This document shows positions 19,629 through 27,838 of a stretch of DNA of 64,000 bases, in pieces. The notes under the pieces were generated by a model. The model saw only the letters and a list, made by a program, of their open reading frames with translations, searched no databases and had not been told where the DNA came from. Source of the stretch: Flavobacterium hercynium (GTDB taxonomy: Bacteria > Bacteroidota > Bacteroidia > Flavobacteriales > Flavobacteriaceae); the NCBI RefSeq assembly GCF_002217285.1, contig NZ_MUGW01000008.1:101036-165035 (forward strand). The letters run 5' to 3'. A program made the translations under genes and the position numbers. The first letter of the stretch is position 1. Each line of letters starts with the position of its first letter.

Positions 19629-20516
19629 ATGAAATTAAGGTTACTACTTTTTTTGTCTGCGATTACTTTTAGCGGTTTCGCTCAAAACAATGTATTAGTT
19701 TTTCAATCTGATTTTGGATTGAAAGACGGAGCAGTATCTGCTATGAAGGGAGTTGCAGTTGGTGTTTCTCCTGATTTGAAAATATTTGATGTAACCCATG
19801 AAATTCCGGCGTTTAATATTTGGGAAGCAGCATATCGTTTATCACAAACTGCTCAATACTATCCGGCAGGAACTGTATTTGTCTCTGTTTGTGATCCTGG
19901 TGTTGGTACAGCACGTCATTCTGTTGTGTTGCAAACAAAATCGGGACATTATTTTGTAACGCCTGATAACGGAACATTGACTTTAATTGCAGAACAGTTA
20001 GGCATTCAGGAAGTTCGTGAAATTGATGAGGTAAAAAACCGTCGTCAGAATTCTAACGAATCATATACTTTTCACGGTCGTGATGTTTATGCATTTACTG
20101 GAGCACGTTTAGCATCTAAAACGATCAAGTTTGAAGAAGTGGGTCCAAAATTGCCAAATGAAGTGGTAAAAATAGAATACCAAAAACCCATTTTTGAAAA
20201 AGGAATTGTAAAAGGCGGAATCCCGATTTTAGATATTCAGTTTGGAAACGTATGGACAAATATCGATAAAAAGACATTTGCTAATTTGGATGTAAAGGCA
20301 GGAGATTTTCTTAAAGTTCAGGTTTTCAATGGTACTAAAAAAGTATATGAAGGAAAGTTGAAATTAGTAAACACCTTTGGTGAAGTGGCAATAGGAACAG
20401 ACGTTTGTTATTTTAACAGTCTATTGAATTTTTCACTTGCCGTAAATCAAGGTAATTTCTCAGAAAAACATAAAACGTACAGCGGAGCTGATTGGAGTAT
20501 AATCGTAAGCAAATAA
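19629..20516 (+). CDS. Exported SAM hydrolase / adenosyltransferase family (DUF62) protein
   Basis: 295 aa of the S-adenosyl-L-methionine hydroxide adenosyltransferase family, related to fluorinase and chlorinase. Family features are QSDFGLKDGAV near the start, VTHEIPAFNI, DPGVGTARHSV, PDNGTL and FHGRDVYAFTGARLA. The chlorinase/fluorinase halide-pocket insert is not evident, so water is the likely nucleophile, giving adenosine and methionine. It begins with an apparent cleavable signal peptide (residues 1-18, ending FAQ), which is odd because SAM is cytoplasmic. Monocistronic, between a promoter and a strong terminator. Confidence 0.85.
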   Translation: MKLRLLLFLSAITFSGFAQNNVLVFQSDFGLKDGAVSAMKGVAVGVSPDLKIFDVTHEIPAFNIWEAAYRLSQTAQYYPAGTVFVSVCDPGVGTARHSVVLQTKSGHYFVTPDNGTLTLIAEQLGIQEVREIDEVKNRRQNSNESYTFHGRDVYAFTGARLASKTIKFEEVGPKLPNEVVKIEYQKPIFEKGIVKGGIPILDIQFGNVWTNIDKKTFANLDVKAGDFLKVQVFNGTKKVYEGKLKLVNTFGEVAIGTDVCYFNSLLNFSLAVNQGNFSEKHKTYSGADWSIIVSK

Positions 20517-20536
20517 GGAGATTACGAAATTAAAAT

Positions 20537-20569
20537 AAAAAAAGCGTTCGCAATGCGAACGCTTTTTTT
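20537..20569. terminator. Bidirectional terminator
   Basis: 15-bp perfect stem (20537-20551 with 20555-20569; core AGCGTTCGC/GCGAACGCT), 3-base loop, A run before and T run after. Serves the SAM-hydrolase gene and the convergent outer-membrane protein gene. Confidence 0.9.
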
Positions 20570-20597
20570 ATGTTTTTGCATCAATGTTGCAATAGTA

Positions 20598-21125
20598 TTA
20601 CAAGTGAAATGAAGCACCTAAACTAAACGTTACCTGATTGTTTAAATGATCAAATACGTCATTATTAGCGCTGTATTTTGCGATTGGAAATCCGATCTCT
20701 GTAAATACACCAAATCCATCAGTAAAGAAATAACGCCCACCAACGTGACCACCAAAATTACGCAGACCTAAACTTAAACCAGGATATACATCAAGCTCCT
20801 TAACACCGATTACACTGCTTAGATTAGCATTAATTCTCGCTTTAGCATCAAAACGATCCTGAAACTTAGGTTTTAAGTCATTATACGGAGTTGGGTTATT
20901 GTGATAGAAACCATTAAAATTATCTACACCTAATAAATAATTTGTTACAAATCCAAAAGAGAAGTTTTCGCCTAGTCCAAAGTCAATAGATCCTTGAATT
21001 CCTGAACCACCATCTTGTAAATTAGCACCCACATTAACTTTTGTATCACCTTTTCCTGTAAAAGCCTGTTGAGCCTGTGTGATTCCGAATGATACTAAAA
21101 ATAAAAATGTAATGACCTTTTTCAT
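20598..21125 (-). CDS. Small outer-membrane beta-barrel protein
   Basis: 175 aa with a signal peptide (to about residue 18, ITQAQ). The mature part alternates hydrophobic and polar residues, rich in Gly, Asn and Phe, and ends in FSLGASFHL, typical of an eight- to ten-stranded barrel. Function unknown; possibly a porin-like or structural protein. Transcribed away from the phosphatase gene upstream, with a 43-bp gap, and ends at the shared terminator. Confidence 0.75.
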   Translation of the reverse strand: MKKVITFLFLVSFGITQAQQAFTGKGDTKVNVGANLQDGGSGIQGSIDFGLGENFSFGFVTNYLLGVDNFNGFYHNNPTPYNDLKPKFQDRFDAKARINANLSSVIGVKELDVYPGLSLGLRNFGGHVGGRYFFTDGFGVFTEIGFPIAKYSANNDVFDHLNNQVTFSLGASFHL

Positions 21126-21168
21126 AAAATTAAAATATTAATTATTGTTAAAAATGTAAAAGTAGTGT

Positions 21169-21903
21169 TTAATTCCTACCTTTTTCGTTTGCATACAATT
21201 CGTTTAACGGATCGCTCTGCCAGTATTCTTTTGTGTCAACATCCATAATGGTCAACGGACCTTTGAAAGCCGCGCCAGTATCAACATTCCATACACAAGC
21301 TTTATGAACCGGAACAGTCTGACCAATTCTGGTTACCGGAGTATGTCCAATAAAAACTTCTTTGTAAACGGTAAAACGTTTTGGATAGTATAAGTCATCT
21401 GGTTTTAAGTTGGGGTCTAAAGCGAGGGCTGACTCCCAAAGTGTTCTGTCCCAATAGAATAATTTTGAAAAAAATTCGTATTGAACACCACTTAAATTCG
21501 TATAACCGGCATGCACAAAAAGACGGTTTTGATCATCCAGATAATAATCCTGTAGATTTTGAAAAAATTCAATATGCGCTTTTTTTCTATCACCAGAAAT
21601 TTTAGAATAACCTTCAACTGTTGGTTGACCGCCATGTTTGAACCATGTTTCCTGATCAAAGTCTTCAAATCTGTCTTGTAACCAATCCAAAGCAAGCTGG
21701 TCATGATTGCCTCTAATGCAAATACAGTTTTGTTTCGTTTTTAATTCAATTAAAAAATCAATTACCTCTACAGAATGGCTCCATCCGTCAACATAATCGC
21801 CTAAAAATATAAGAGTATCGTTTGTGGTTACTTCGGCTTTTTTCAACACTTGCTCAAGTGCGAGTAATCCGCCGTGTATATCGCCTATAACAAATGTTCG
21901 CAT
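21169..21903 (-). CDS. Metallophosphoesterase, PPP-type serine/threonine phosphatase family
   Basis: 244 aa. Dimetal motifs are in order: GDIHG (about 7-11), GDYVDG (about 36-41), RGNHD (about 64-68), and later HAGYT and HTP. This pattern is that of bacterial PPP enzymes (PrpA/ApaH-like), which dephosphorylate proteins or dinucleoside polyphosphates. No signal peptide, so cytoplasmic. The substrate cannot be told from sequence. Confidence 0.88.
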   Translation of the reverse strand: MRTFVIGDIHGGLLALEQVLKKAEVTTNDTLIFLGDYVDGWSHSVEVIDFLIELKTKQNCICIRGNHDQLALDWLQDRFEDFDQETWFKHGGQPTVEGYSKISGDRKKAHIEFFQNLQDYYLDDQNRLFVHAGYTNLSGVQYEFFSKLFYWDRTLWESALALDPNLKPDDLYYPKRFTVYKEVFIGHTPVTRIGQTVPVHKACVWNVDTGAAFKGPLTIMDVDTKEYWQSDPLNELYANEKGRN

Positions 21904-22028
21904 TTTATTCTATTTCGTGTCTACTACAAAAATAAAGAAAATGATTTGTTTAAAATCACTAAGTTAAAAATCTTTAAAAGAGATTATATTTATGCTTGTT
22001 TAAATCTGATATTCCTGCTTTCCTTTTT

Positions 22029-22036
22029 TAAATTTG
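22029..22036 (+). promoter_or_regulatory. Candidate -7 element directly before dinB
   Basis: TAAATTTG matches the -7 consensus and ends only 4 bp before the dinB ATG, which would give an almost leaderless mRNA. No convincing -33 element was found, so this could be chance in AT-rich DNA. Confidence 0.35.
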
Positions 22037-22040
22037 TATC

Positions 22041-23123
22041 ATGTCTGAAACGCCTACATATCGAAAAATAATCCACATAGATATGGATGCTTTTTATGCT
22101 TCGGTAGAGCAGATGGATAATCCTGCTTTGCGCGGAAAACCCGTTGCTGTTGGTGGGTCAGAGAATAGAGGAGTCGTTTCTGCGGCAAGTTACGAAGCGC
22201 GGAAATTTGGAGTTCGAAGTGCTATTAGCGGTGTTCTTGCCAAAAAGTATTGTCCCGAAATTATTTTTGTGCGACCTCGTTTTGATCGCTACAAAGAAAT
22301 TTCAGCTAAAATTCACAAAATCTTTCATGATTATACAGATCTGGTCGAACCCCTTTCGCTGGATGAGGCTTATCTTGATGTTACGCAAAACAAAAAAGGA
22401 AACCCCAGCGCGAGCCTGCTTGCTCAGGAAATTAGACTGCGTATTTTAAACGAAGTTGGTCTAACGGCATCAGCTGGAATTTCTGTCAATAAGTTTGTAG
22501 CTAAAATTGCCAGTGATTTCAATAAACCAAACGGGCAAAAAACAGTAAATCCGGACGAGGTTCTACCTTTTCTGGAAGAATTGCCTATCCGTAAGTTTTA
22601 TGGTGTTGGAAAAGTCACCACGGAGAAAATGTACCAACTCGGCATTTTTACAGGAGCAGATCTTAAGACTAAATCAATAGAATTTTTGGAAAAGCATTTC
22701 GGAAAGTCGGGAAGCTACTATCACAAAGTAGTTCGCGGTATTCATAACAGTGAAGTAAAAGCATCACGCATTACCAAATCTGTTGCAGCAGAACATACTT
22801 TTGATGTTAATCTTTCTTCAGAAATTTTTATGCTGGAGCAGCTCGACCGAATAGCCGTTTCTTTAGAAAGAAGGCTAAAAAAACATAACATATCCGGTAA
22901 AACCGTTACATTAAAAATCAAGTACAGCGATTTCACCCAACAAACCCGAAGCAAAACTTTGCCTTATTTTATTTCAGATAAAAGCCTGATCCTCGAAACT
23001 GTTGAAGAATTATTGTATCAGGAACGCATGAAAGATTCCGTTCGTCTCTTAGGGATTTCGTTAAGTAACTTAAATACAGAAGAAAAAAAAGCAGTTGTAG
23101 TACAGTTAAAGTTTGGTTTTTAA
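22041..23123 (+). CDS. dinB: DNA polymerase IV (Y family)
   Basis: 360-aa translesion polymerase. Catalytic carboxylates are in HIDMDAFYASVE (D14) and SLDEAYLD (D108, E109). Finger/palm, helix-hairpin-helix thumb (FYGVGKVTTEKM) and little-finger domains follow in the usual order and length. It copies past damaged bases with low fidelity. No LexA-type operator was recognised upstream. The last residues (VVQLKFGF) could act as a short clamp-binding tail, but this is not a clear match. Confidence 0.95.
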   Translation: MSETPTYRKIIHIDMDAFYASVEQMDNPALRGKPVAVGGSENRGVVSAASYEARKFGVRSAISGVLAKKYCPEIIFVRPRFDRYKEISAKIHKIFHDYTDLVEPLSLDEAYLDVTQNKKGNPSASLLAQEIRLRILNEVGLTASAGISVNKFVAKIASDFNKPNGQKTVNPDEVLPFLEELPIRKFYGVGKVTTEKMYQLGIFTGADLKTKSIEFLEKHFGKSGSYYHKVVRGIHNSEVKASRITKSVAAEHTFDVNLSSEIFMLEQLDRIAVSLERRLKKHNISGKTVTLKIKYSDFTQQTRSKTLPYFISDKSLILETVEELLYQERMKDSVRLLGISLSNLNTEEKKAVVVQLKFGF

Positions 23124-23180
23124 TGAATCTAAACTATACGTTAAAAAAAGACAATTCATTTTTTGTGCTGGAATTTACTC

Positions 23181-23188
23181 TACCTTTG
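23181..23188 (+). promoter_or_regulatory. -7 element of the PAS protein gene
   Basis: TACCTTTG at 23181-23188, 38 bp before the ATG at 23227. Because this promoter lies inside a longer open frame starting at 23113, it supports the ATG at 23227 as the true start. Confidence 0.55.
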
Positions 23189-23226
23189 AGGAAGAATTAT
23201 CTATCAATCTATTAATTGTAAGGAAA

Positions 23227-23721
23227 ATGACTAATGCAGAGGAAAATAACAATCGGAATTCAGTTCCAATTTTGTCATGGGATTTTCATTATGAACGAGT
23301 TAATGAATTAAAGTCAGCTTTTTCTGATCTTAAGAAAGTGAAGCAAATTTCAACCGAGTTTCATTGGGATGACAAAAGTCTGGATGTTCAGGAGCGGTTA
23401 AAGGAGGAAGTTGTAGTTATTACTGATTTAGAGTTAAAAATAGTTTTTGCTTCAACAGGAATAAAAAAAATGACAGGATATACCGAAAATGAAATCTTAG
23501 GAAAAACACCAAAGATATTTCAAGGTCCTGATACTTCAGAAACTACTTTAAACGAAATTAGAGAAGCGATTCAATTACAAGTACCTTTTGAAAAAACGGT
23601 TAAGAACTATAAAAAAAATGGCAAAGTATACGATTGCAAGATTTGCGGTGTACCGGTATTTAACTTAAAAGGGCAATTGTCTCATTTTATTGCCTTTGAA
23701 AAAGAAGAGAAAAGTGCATAG
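23227..23721 (+). CDS. Single PAS-domain protein
   Basis: About 164 aa from ATG 23227. An upstream in-frame ATG at 23113 overlaps dinB and precedes the likely promoter, so it is rejected. Residues about 60-160 form a PAS sensor domain (VVITDLELKIVFASTGIKKM; GYTENEILGKTPKIFQGPDT). The GxTPKIFQGPDT loop lies where LOV photosensors have GRNCRFLQG, but the flavin-binding Cys is absent, so light sensing by that chemistry is unlikely. No output domain is attached, so it may signal by protein contact. Ligand unknown. Confidence 0.8.
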   Translation: MTNAEENNNRNSVPILSWDFHYERVNELKSAFSDLKKVKQISTEFHWDDKSLDVQERLKEEVVVITDLELKIVFASTGIKKMTGYTENEILGKTPKIFQGPDTSETTLNEIREAIQLQVPFEKTVKNYKKNGKVYDCKICGVPVFNLKGQLSHFIAFEKEEKSA

Positions 23722-23740
23722 TTATTGATATAAACAAAAA

Positions 23741-23768
23741 ACAAAAACCGCCGTCAGGCGGTTTTTGT
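23741..23768. terminator. Bidirectional terminator
   Basis: 10-bp core stem (23743-23752 with 23757-23766; AACCGCC/GGCGGTT) with A and T runs, between the PAS gene and the convergent fumarase gene. Confidence 0.85.
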
Positions 23769-23785
23769 TTTTTAAAGCCTAAAGC

Positions 23786-25390
23786 CTAAAGATTTTCGAA
23801 AAAATCATTTCCTTTATCATCGGTAATAATGAAAGCAGGGAAATCTTTAACGGTGATTTTACGAACCGCTTCCATTCCTAATTCTTCAAAATCAACTACT
23901 TCTACTTTTAGGATATTATCTTGTGCTAAAATTGCTGCTGGACCTCCAATAGAACCCAAGTAGAATCCGCCATATTTATTACAAGCATCTGTAACTTGTT
24001 TCGTGCGGTTTCCTTTTGCCAGCATAATCATACTACCGCCATGTTTTTGAAATTCATCAACATACACATCCATACGACCAGCTGTTGTAGGTCCAAAACT
24101 TCCTGAAGCCATTCCTTCCGGAGTTTTTGCAGGACCAGCATAATAAACCGGGTGATTTTTGAAGTATTCCGGCATTGGTTTACCAGCCTCTAATAATTCC
24201 TTAATTTTTGCATGTGCAATATCACGGGCTACGATTACAGTTCCGCTTAGTTTTAAACGCGTTTTAATAGGGTATTGCGACAATTTAGCTAACATATCAG
24301 CCATTGGCATATCAAGATCAATTTCTACAGGAGCTTCTAAGTGCGGTGCTGTTTCCGGCAAAAATTGTTTTGGATTTACTTCCAGTTGTTCAACAAAGAT
24401 TCCGTCTTTGGTAATTTTTCCTTTGATGTTTCTATCCGCAGAACAAGAAACCCCTAATCCAACCGGACAAGAAGCCGCGTGACGTGGTAAACGAATCACA
24501 CGAACGTCATGCGTAAAGTATTTACCGCCAAACTGAGCACCAATTTCACTTTCCTGGCAAATTTGCTGTACACGTTGTTCCCATTCTAAATCACGAAAAG
24601 CCTGACCCGCCATATTTCCTGAAGTAGGTAAATTATCGTAATAGCCGGCAGATGCTTTTTTAACAGCACTTAAGTTCGCTTCCGCAGAAGTTCCGCCGAT
24701 CACTAAAGCCAAGTGATAAGGAGGACAGGCAGAAGTTCCTAAATCTTTGATTTTCGCACGAACAAAAGCATCCATTGATTTTTCATTCAATAATGACTTC
24801 GTTTGTTGGTATAAATAGGTTTTATTGGCAGATCCGCCTCCTTTTGCCATAAACAAGAACTCATACGAAGTTCCTTTCTTAGCATAAATATCAATTTGCG
24901 CCGGAAGATTCGATCCTGAATTTTTTTCTTCAAACATCGAAATCGGAACAATTTGCGAATAACGTAAATTACGTTTTTGGTATGTATTAAAAATTCCTTT
25001 GCTCAACCACTCAGCATCATCAACACCAGTAAAAATGTTTTCCCCTTTTTTCCCCATTACGATTGCCGTTCCGGTATCCTGGCAGCTTGGTAATTGTCCT
25101 TCGGCTGCTACAGAAGCATTTTGAAGCAAGTTGTAAGCCACAAAACGATCATTGTCTGTTGCTTCCGGATCATCAAGAATTTTTCTTAGTTTTTGTAAAT
25201 GTGTCGTTCTAAGCATGAACGAAACATCTGTTAAAGCTTCTTCAGCTAATAATTCTAATCCTTTTGGATCAACGGTAAGAATTTCACGTTCTCCAAATTT
25301 TTCTACTTTTACAAAATCAGAAGTAATTTTGCGGTACTGCGTATCATCCTTTAAAATCGGATAAGGATCTTGGTATATAAAATCAATCAT
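23786..25390 (-). CDS. fumA: Class I fumarate hydratase (4Fe-4S, homomeric)
   Basis: 534-aa one-chain class I fumarase that interconverts fumarate and malate in the TCA cycle. The N-terminal alpha part contains [17 protein letters not shown] and GGTSAEANL; the beta part contains [20 protein letters not shown] and MLAKGNR. Cluster cysteines are expected at SCQDTG, CPPYH and CPVGLG. Cytoplasmic and oxygen-sensitive by family. A minus-strand TAACTTTG (25423 to 25416) is a good -7 element just upstream. The symbol fumA is used for the family; it cannot be separated from fumB by sequence. Confidence 0.93.
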   Translation of the reverse strand: MIDFIYQDPYPILKDDTQYRKITSDFVKVEKFGEREILTVDPKGLELLAEEALTDVSFMLRTTHLQKLRKILDDPEATDNDRFVAYNLLQNASVAAEGQLPSCQDTGTAIVMGKKGENIFTGVDDAEWLSKGIFNTYQKRNLRYSQIVPISMFEEKNSGSNLPAQIDIYAKKGTSYEFLFMAKGGGSANKTYLYQQTKSLLNEKSMDAFVRAKIKDLGTSACPPYHLALVIGGTSAEANLSAVKKASAGYYDNLPTSGNMAGQAFRDLEWEQRVQQICQESEIGAQFGGKYFTHDVRVIRLPRHAASCPVGLGVSCSADRNIKGKITKDGIFVEQLEVNPKQFLPETAPHLEAPVEIDLDMPMADMLAKLSQYPIKTRLKLSGTVIVARDIAHAKIKELLEAGKPMPEYFKNHPVYYAGPAKTPEGMASGSFGPTTAGRMDVYVDEFQKHGGSMIMLAKGNRTKQVTDACNKYGGFYLGSIGGPAAILAQDNILKVEVVDFEELGMEAVRKITVKDFPAFIITDDKGNDFFENL

Positions 25391-25415
25391 TGCTTTGTTT
25401 TTTTACAAAGTTAAA

Positions 25416-25423
25416 GATTATTT
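25416..25423 (-). promoter_or_regulatory. -7 element of the fumarase gene
   Basis: TAACTTTG on the minus strand, 25 bp before the start codon. Confidence 0.5.
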
Positions 25424-25462
25424 ACCTAAGAAAGAATTTGAATTAGCTTGCTTTAAAGAAGT

Positions 25463-26212
25463 TTAATCTTGTTGGTAAAAGGCTGTAGCAGTGGTCTTTT
25501 TTTCAAAATAAGGCTTTTCTTTAGCAGAAAGAAGTTTCTTTTTCCATTTATTTCCTTGTAATGAAAATAAAGTAGAATCAGAATATTTTAAAACGCCCGA
25601 ATCTTCTGTATCATTATCGTCAGGTTCAAGAGACACCGTTTTGCAATAGAACTTCACAGGATCCTTGTCTAAATCATCCGTTATAAACTCTGTCCAGATT
25701 CCCCAGCCGCCATCTGACATTGCTTCCCATTCATGCACAAGCTGTAAGTTGTTATTTTTGAGGTAAAATAAATAATTAGAAAAAGTATATCCACAAGCAG
25801 GATAACCCGTTTCAATTTTTATGAAAGAAGAATTTTTAGTTGATGAATTGCTCAAGCCCAATGAACCGCCCCATTCTGAGTTCTTTTCATAATATTGAAT
25901 GGCTACCGTTGAAGATGAAATTTTGGTTTTACCCTTAAAAAAATCCAGCCTGAAAGTTGACGTTACAATGCTGTTCTTATCTGCTTCCTGCTTCATTAAA
26001 TTCGCAAAAACATGACTGACTACATCATTTTTGTTTTCAGAAATTTTAATGGTATCGATATGTAAGATGCGCTCTTCGGTTCCTTTTTTCTCAACTTCTG
26101 CGATTTGTGTATTTTCAGCAATTAAAGTGTTTTTTGTTTGCGTTTTTTTCTGATCCTTTTGACAACTGACGATAGTCAAAACCAGAAAAAGAAAGAGATT
26201 TTTTATTTTCAT
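25463..26212 (-). CDS. Putative lipoprotein of unknown function
   Basis: 249 aa with a signal peptide and lipobox TIVSC (Cys about 17), then a polar Lys/Thr/Glu linker. The mature part has a mixed alpha/beta look with several Trp residues, and no recognised domain. It lies 4 bp downstream of the RAYT transposase gene and in the same direction, but that closeness may simply reflect where the element landed. Confidence 0.7.
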   Translation of the reverse strand: MKIKNLFLFLVLTIVSCQKDQKKTQTKNTLIAENTQIAEVEKKGTEERILHIDTIKISENKNDVVSHVFANLMKQEADKNSIVTSTFRLDFFKGKTKISSSTVAIQYYEKNSEWGGSLGLSNSSTKNSSFIKIETGYPACGYTFSNYLFYLKNNNLQLVHEWEAMSDGGWGIWTEFITDDLDKDPVKFYCKTVSLEPDDNDTEDSGVLKYSDSTLFSLQGNKWKKKLLSAKEKPYFEKKTTATAFYQQD

Positions 26213-26216
26213 AAAA

Positions 26217-26678
26217 TTACATTAGAGCTTCAAAAGTATATTTTTCTTCGTATTCAATGTTGAATTTATTCAGAAAGTTTAAATATTCATCATTGAAATT
26301 TTGTTTTTTGTGATGCTCTTTTTGATTTTCAATGTATTTATAAACATTGTCAAGTTGCGATTGACTATATGAAAATACTCCATAACCGTTTTGCCACGAG
26401 AATTTAATTTTTGTTAATTGATTCTCATTAATGTATTTGGAAGATTTTGCTTTTATTGTTTTAGTTAAATCTGAAATAGTAACTGTTGGTTTAAGTGCTA
26501 ATAAACAATGAATATGATCTTCAACACCACTTATGATGATTGTTTTACAGCCAGTTTCGTTGATTAGATTCCCAATTACGGCAAATAGTTCTGGTCTCCA
26601 AGTTTCTTCAAGTAATGCATTTCGATATTGTACTGCGAAAACGATCTGAATATAAATTTGATAATATGTGTTTGCCAT
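26217..26678 (-). CDS. RAYT / IS200-like Y1 transposase
   Basis: 153 aa of the HUH single-strand transposase family. The HUH motif is HIH in GVEDHIHCLLAL (about 57-59), and the Tyr-bearing helix region is in WQNGYGVFSYSQSQLDNVYKYI, with the family pattern QxxHHxxxxFxxEY behind it. RAYTs are domesticated relatives of IS200 transposases that cut and spread REP palindromes. Four tandem ~260-bp units full of REP-like palindromes start 128 bp from its start codon, exactly the expected partnership. Intact reading frame. No IS200 partner tnpB is nearby. Confidence 0.88.
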   Translation of the reverse strand: MANTYYQIYIQIVFAVQYRNALLEETWRPELFAVIGNLINETGCKTIIISGVEDHIHCLLALKPTVTISDLTKTIKAKSSKYINENQLTKIKFSWQNGYGVFSYSQSQLDNVYKYIENQKEHHKKQNFNDEYLNFLNKFNIEYEEKYTFEALM

Positions 26679-26805
26679 GTTGAATGTTTATTTACAAAAT
26701 AATGAAAACGTATAATTTCAAGACGACATAATTATATAATTTGAAGGTTAAAATGATCTGCTACTACACATTTGATTTTACGTGATTTTTTAAAACAATT
26801 GTAAA

Positions 26806-27820
26806 GAGCCATCGGCTCGAACGATATTGTAGAGCCGGATTTTAATCCGGTCATGTTTATGCGCATTTAAAAAGAGATCGATGGGATGGGTTCATGTTTT
26901 GGGTCGATGTTTAGAAATGTAATTATCTCAAAAAATGGATCGTTCCTATGGAACTTTATGTGTGGTGGTCTTTCTATTGACGGATTAAAATCCGTCGCTA
27001 CAATATGTTTCGTTCCTCTGGAACTTTTGATTTTGCTGTTATGATTTTAAAAACCAATTGAAAAAGAGCCATCGGCTCGACCGATATTGTAGGATCGGAT
27101 TTTAATCCGGTTATGTTTATGCGCGTTAGAAAAAGAGATCCATAGGATCGGTTCATATTTTGGGTCAATCTTTAGGAATGTGATTATCTCAAAAAATGGA
27201 TCGTCCCTATGGAATTTTATATGCGTGATGACCTTTTTATTGACGGATTAAAATCCGTCGCTACAATATGTTTCGTTCCTCTGGAACTTTTGATTTTGTT
27301 GTTATGATTTTAAAAACCAATTGAAAAAGAGCCATCGGCTCGACCGATATTGTAGGGCCGGATTTTAATCCGGTTATGTTTATGCGGGTTAGAAAAAGAG
27401 ATCCATAGGATCGGTTCATATTTTGGGTTAATCTTTAGGAATGTGATTATCTCAAAAAATGGATCGTTCCTATGGAACTTTATGTGTGGTGGTCTTTCTA
27501 TTGACGGATTAAAATCCGTCGCTACAATATGTTTCGTTCCTCTGGAACTTTTGATTTTGTTGTTATGATTTTAAAAACCAATTGAAAAAGAGCCATCGTC
27601 TCGACCGATATTGTAGGACCGGATTTTAATCCGGTCATATTTACGTGCATTTAAAAAAGAGATCCATAGGATCGGTTCATGTTTTGGGTCAATCTTAGCA
27701 ATGTGATTATCTCAAAAAATGAATCGTTCCTATGGAACTTTAGATGTGGTGGTTTTTTTATTGACGGATTAAAATCCGTCGCTACAATATTTTTCGTTCC
27801 TCCGGAACTTTTGATTTTTG
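26806..27820. repeat. Four tandem ~260-bp REP/BIME-like units
   Basis: Units begin with GAGCC at 26806, 27066, 27329 and 27590 (periods 260, 263 and 261 bp); the last is slightly short and more diverged. Each unit contains the same ordered set of hairpins, shown by unit 1: GAGCC-ATC-GGCTC (26806-26818), CCGGATT-TT-AATCCGG (26835-26850), GTTCC-TAT-GGAAC (26942-26954), GACGGATT-AA-AATCCGTC (26979-26996) and GTTCC-TCT-GGAAC (27012-27024). Units 2 and 3 are the most alike. No coding potential. Together with the RAYT gene this fills the 26679-27838 gap. Confidence 0.9.
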
Positions 27821-27838
27821 TTGTTTAATAATTTAAAT

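Noticed and set aside
23113..23226. N-terminal extension of the PAS protein into dinB
   Set aside because: The region contains the likely promoter (TACCTTTG at 23181), overlaps dinB, and its sequence does not continue the PAS family pattern.
23227..23721. LOV blue-light photoreceptor
   Set aside because: The loop resembles the LOV motif but the flavin-adduct cysteine is missing (GKTPKIFQ in place of GRNCRFLQ).
26806..27820. CRISPR array
   Set aside because: Units are about 260 bp and repetitive along their whole length, with no short repeat/unique spacer pattern and no cas gene.
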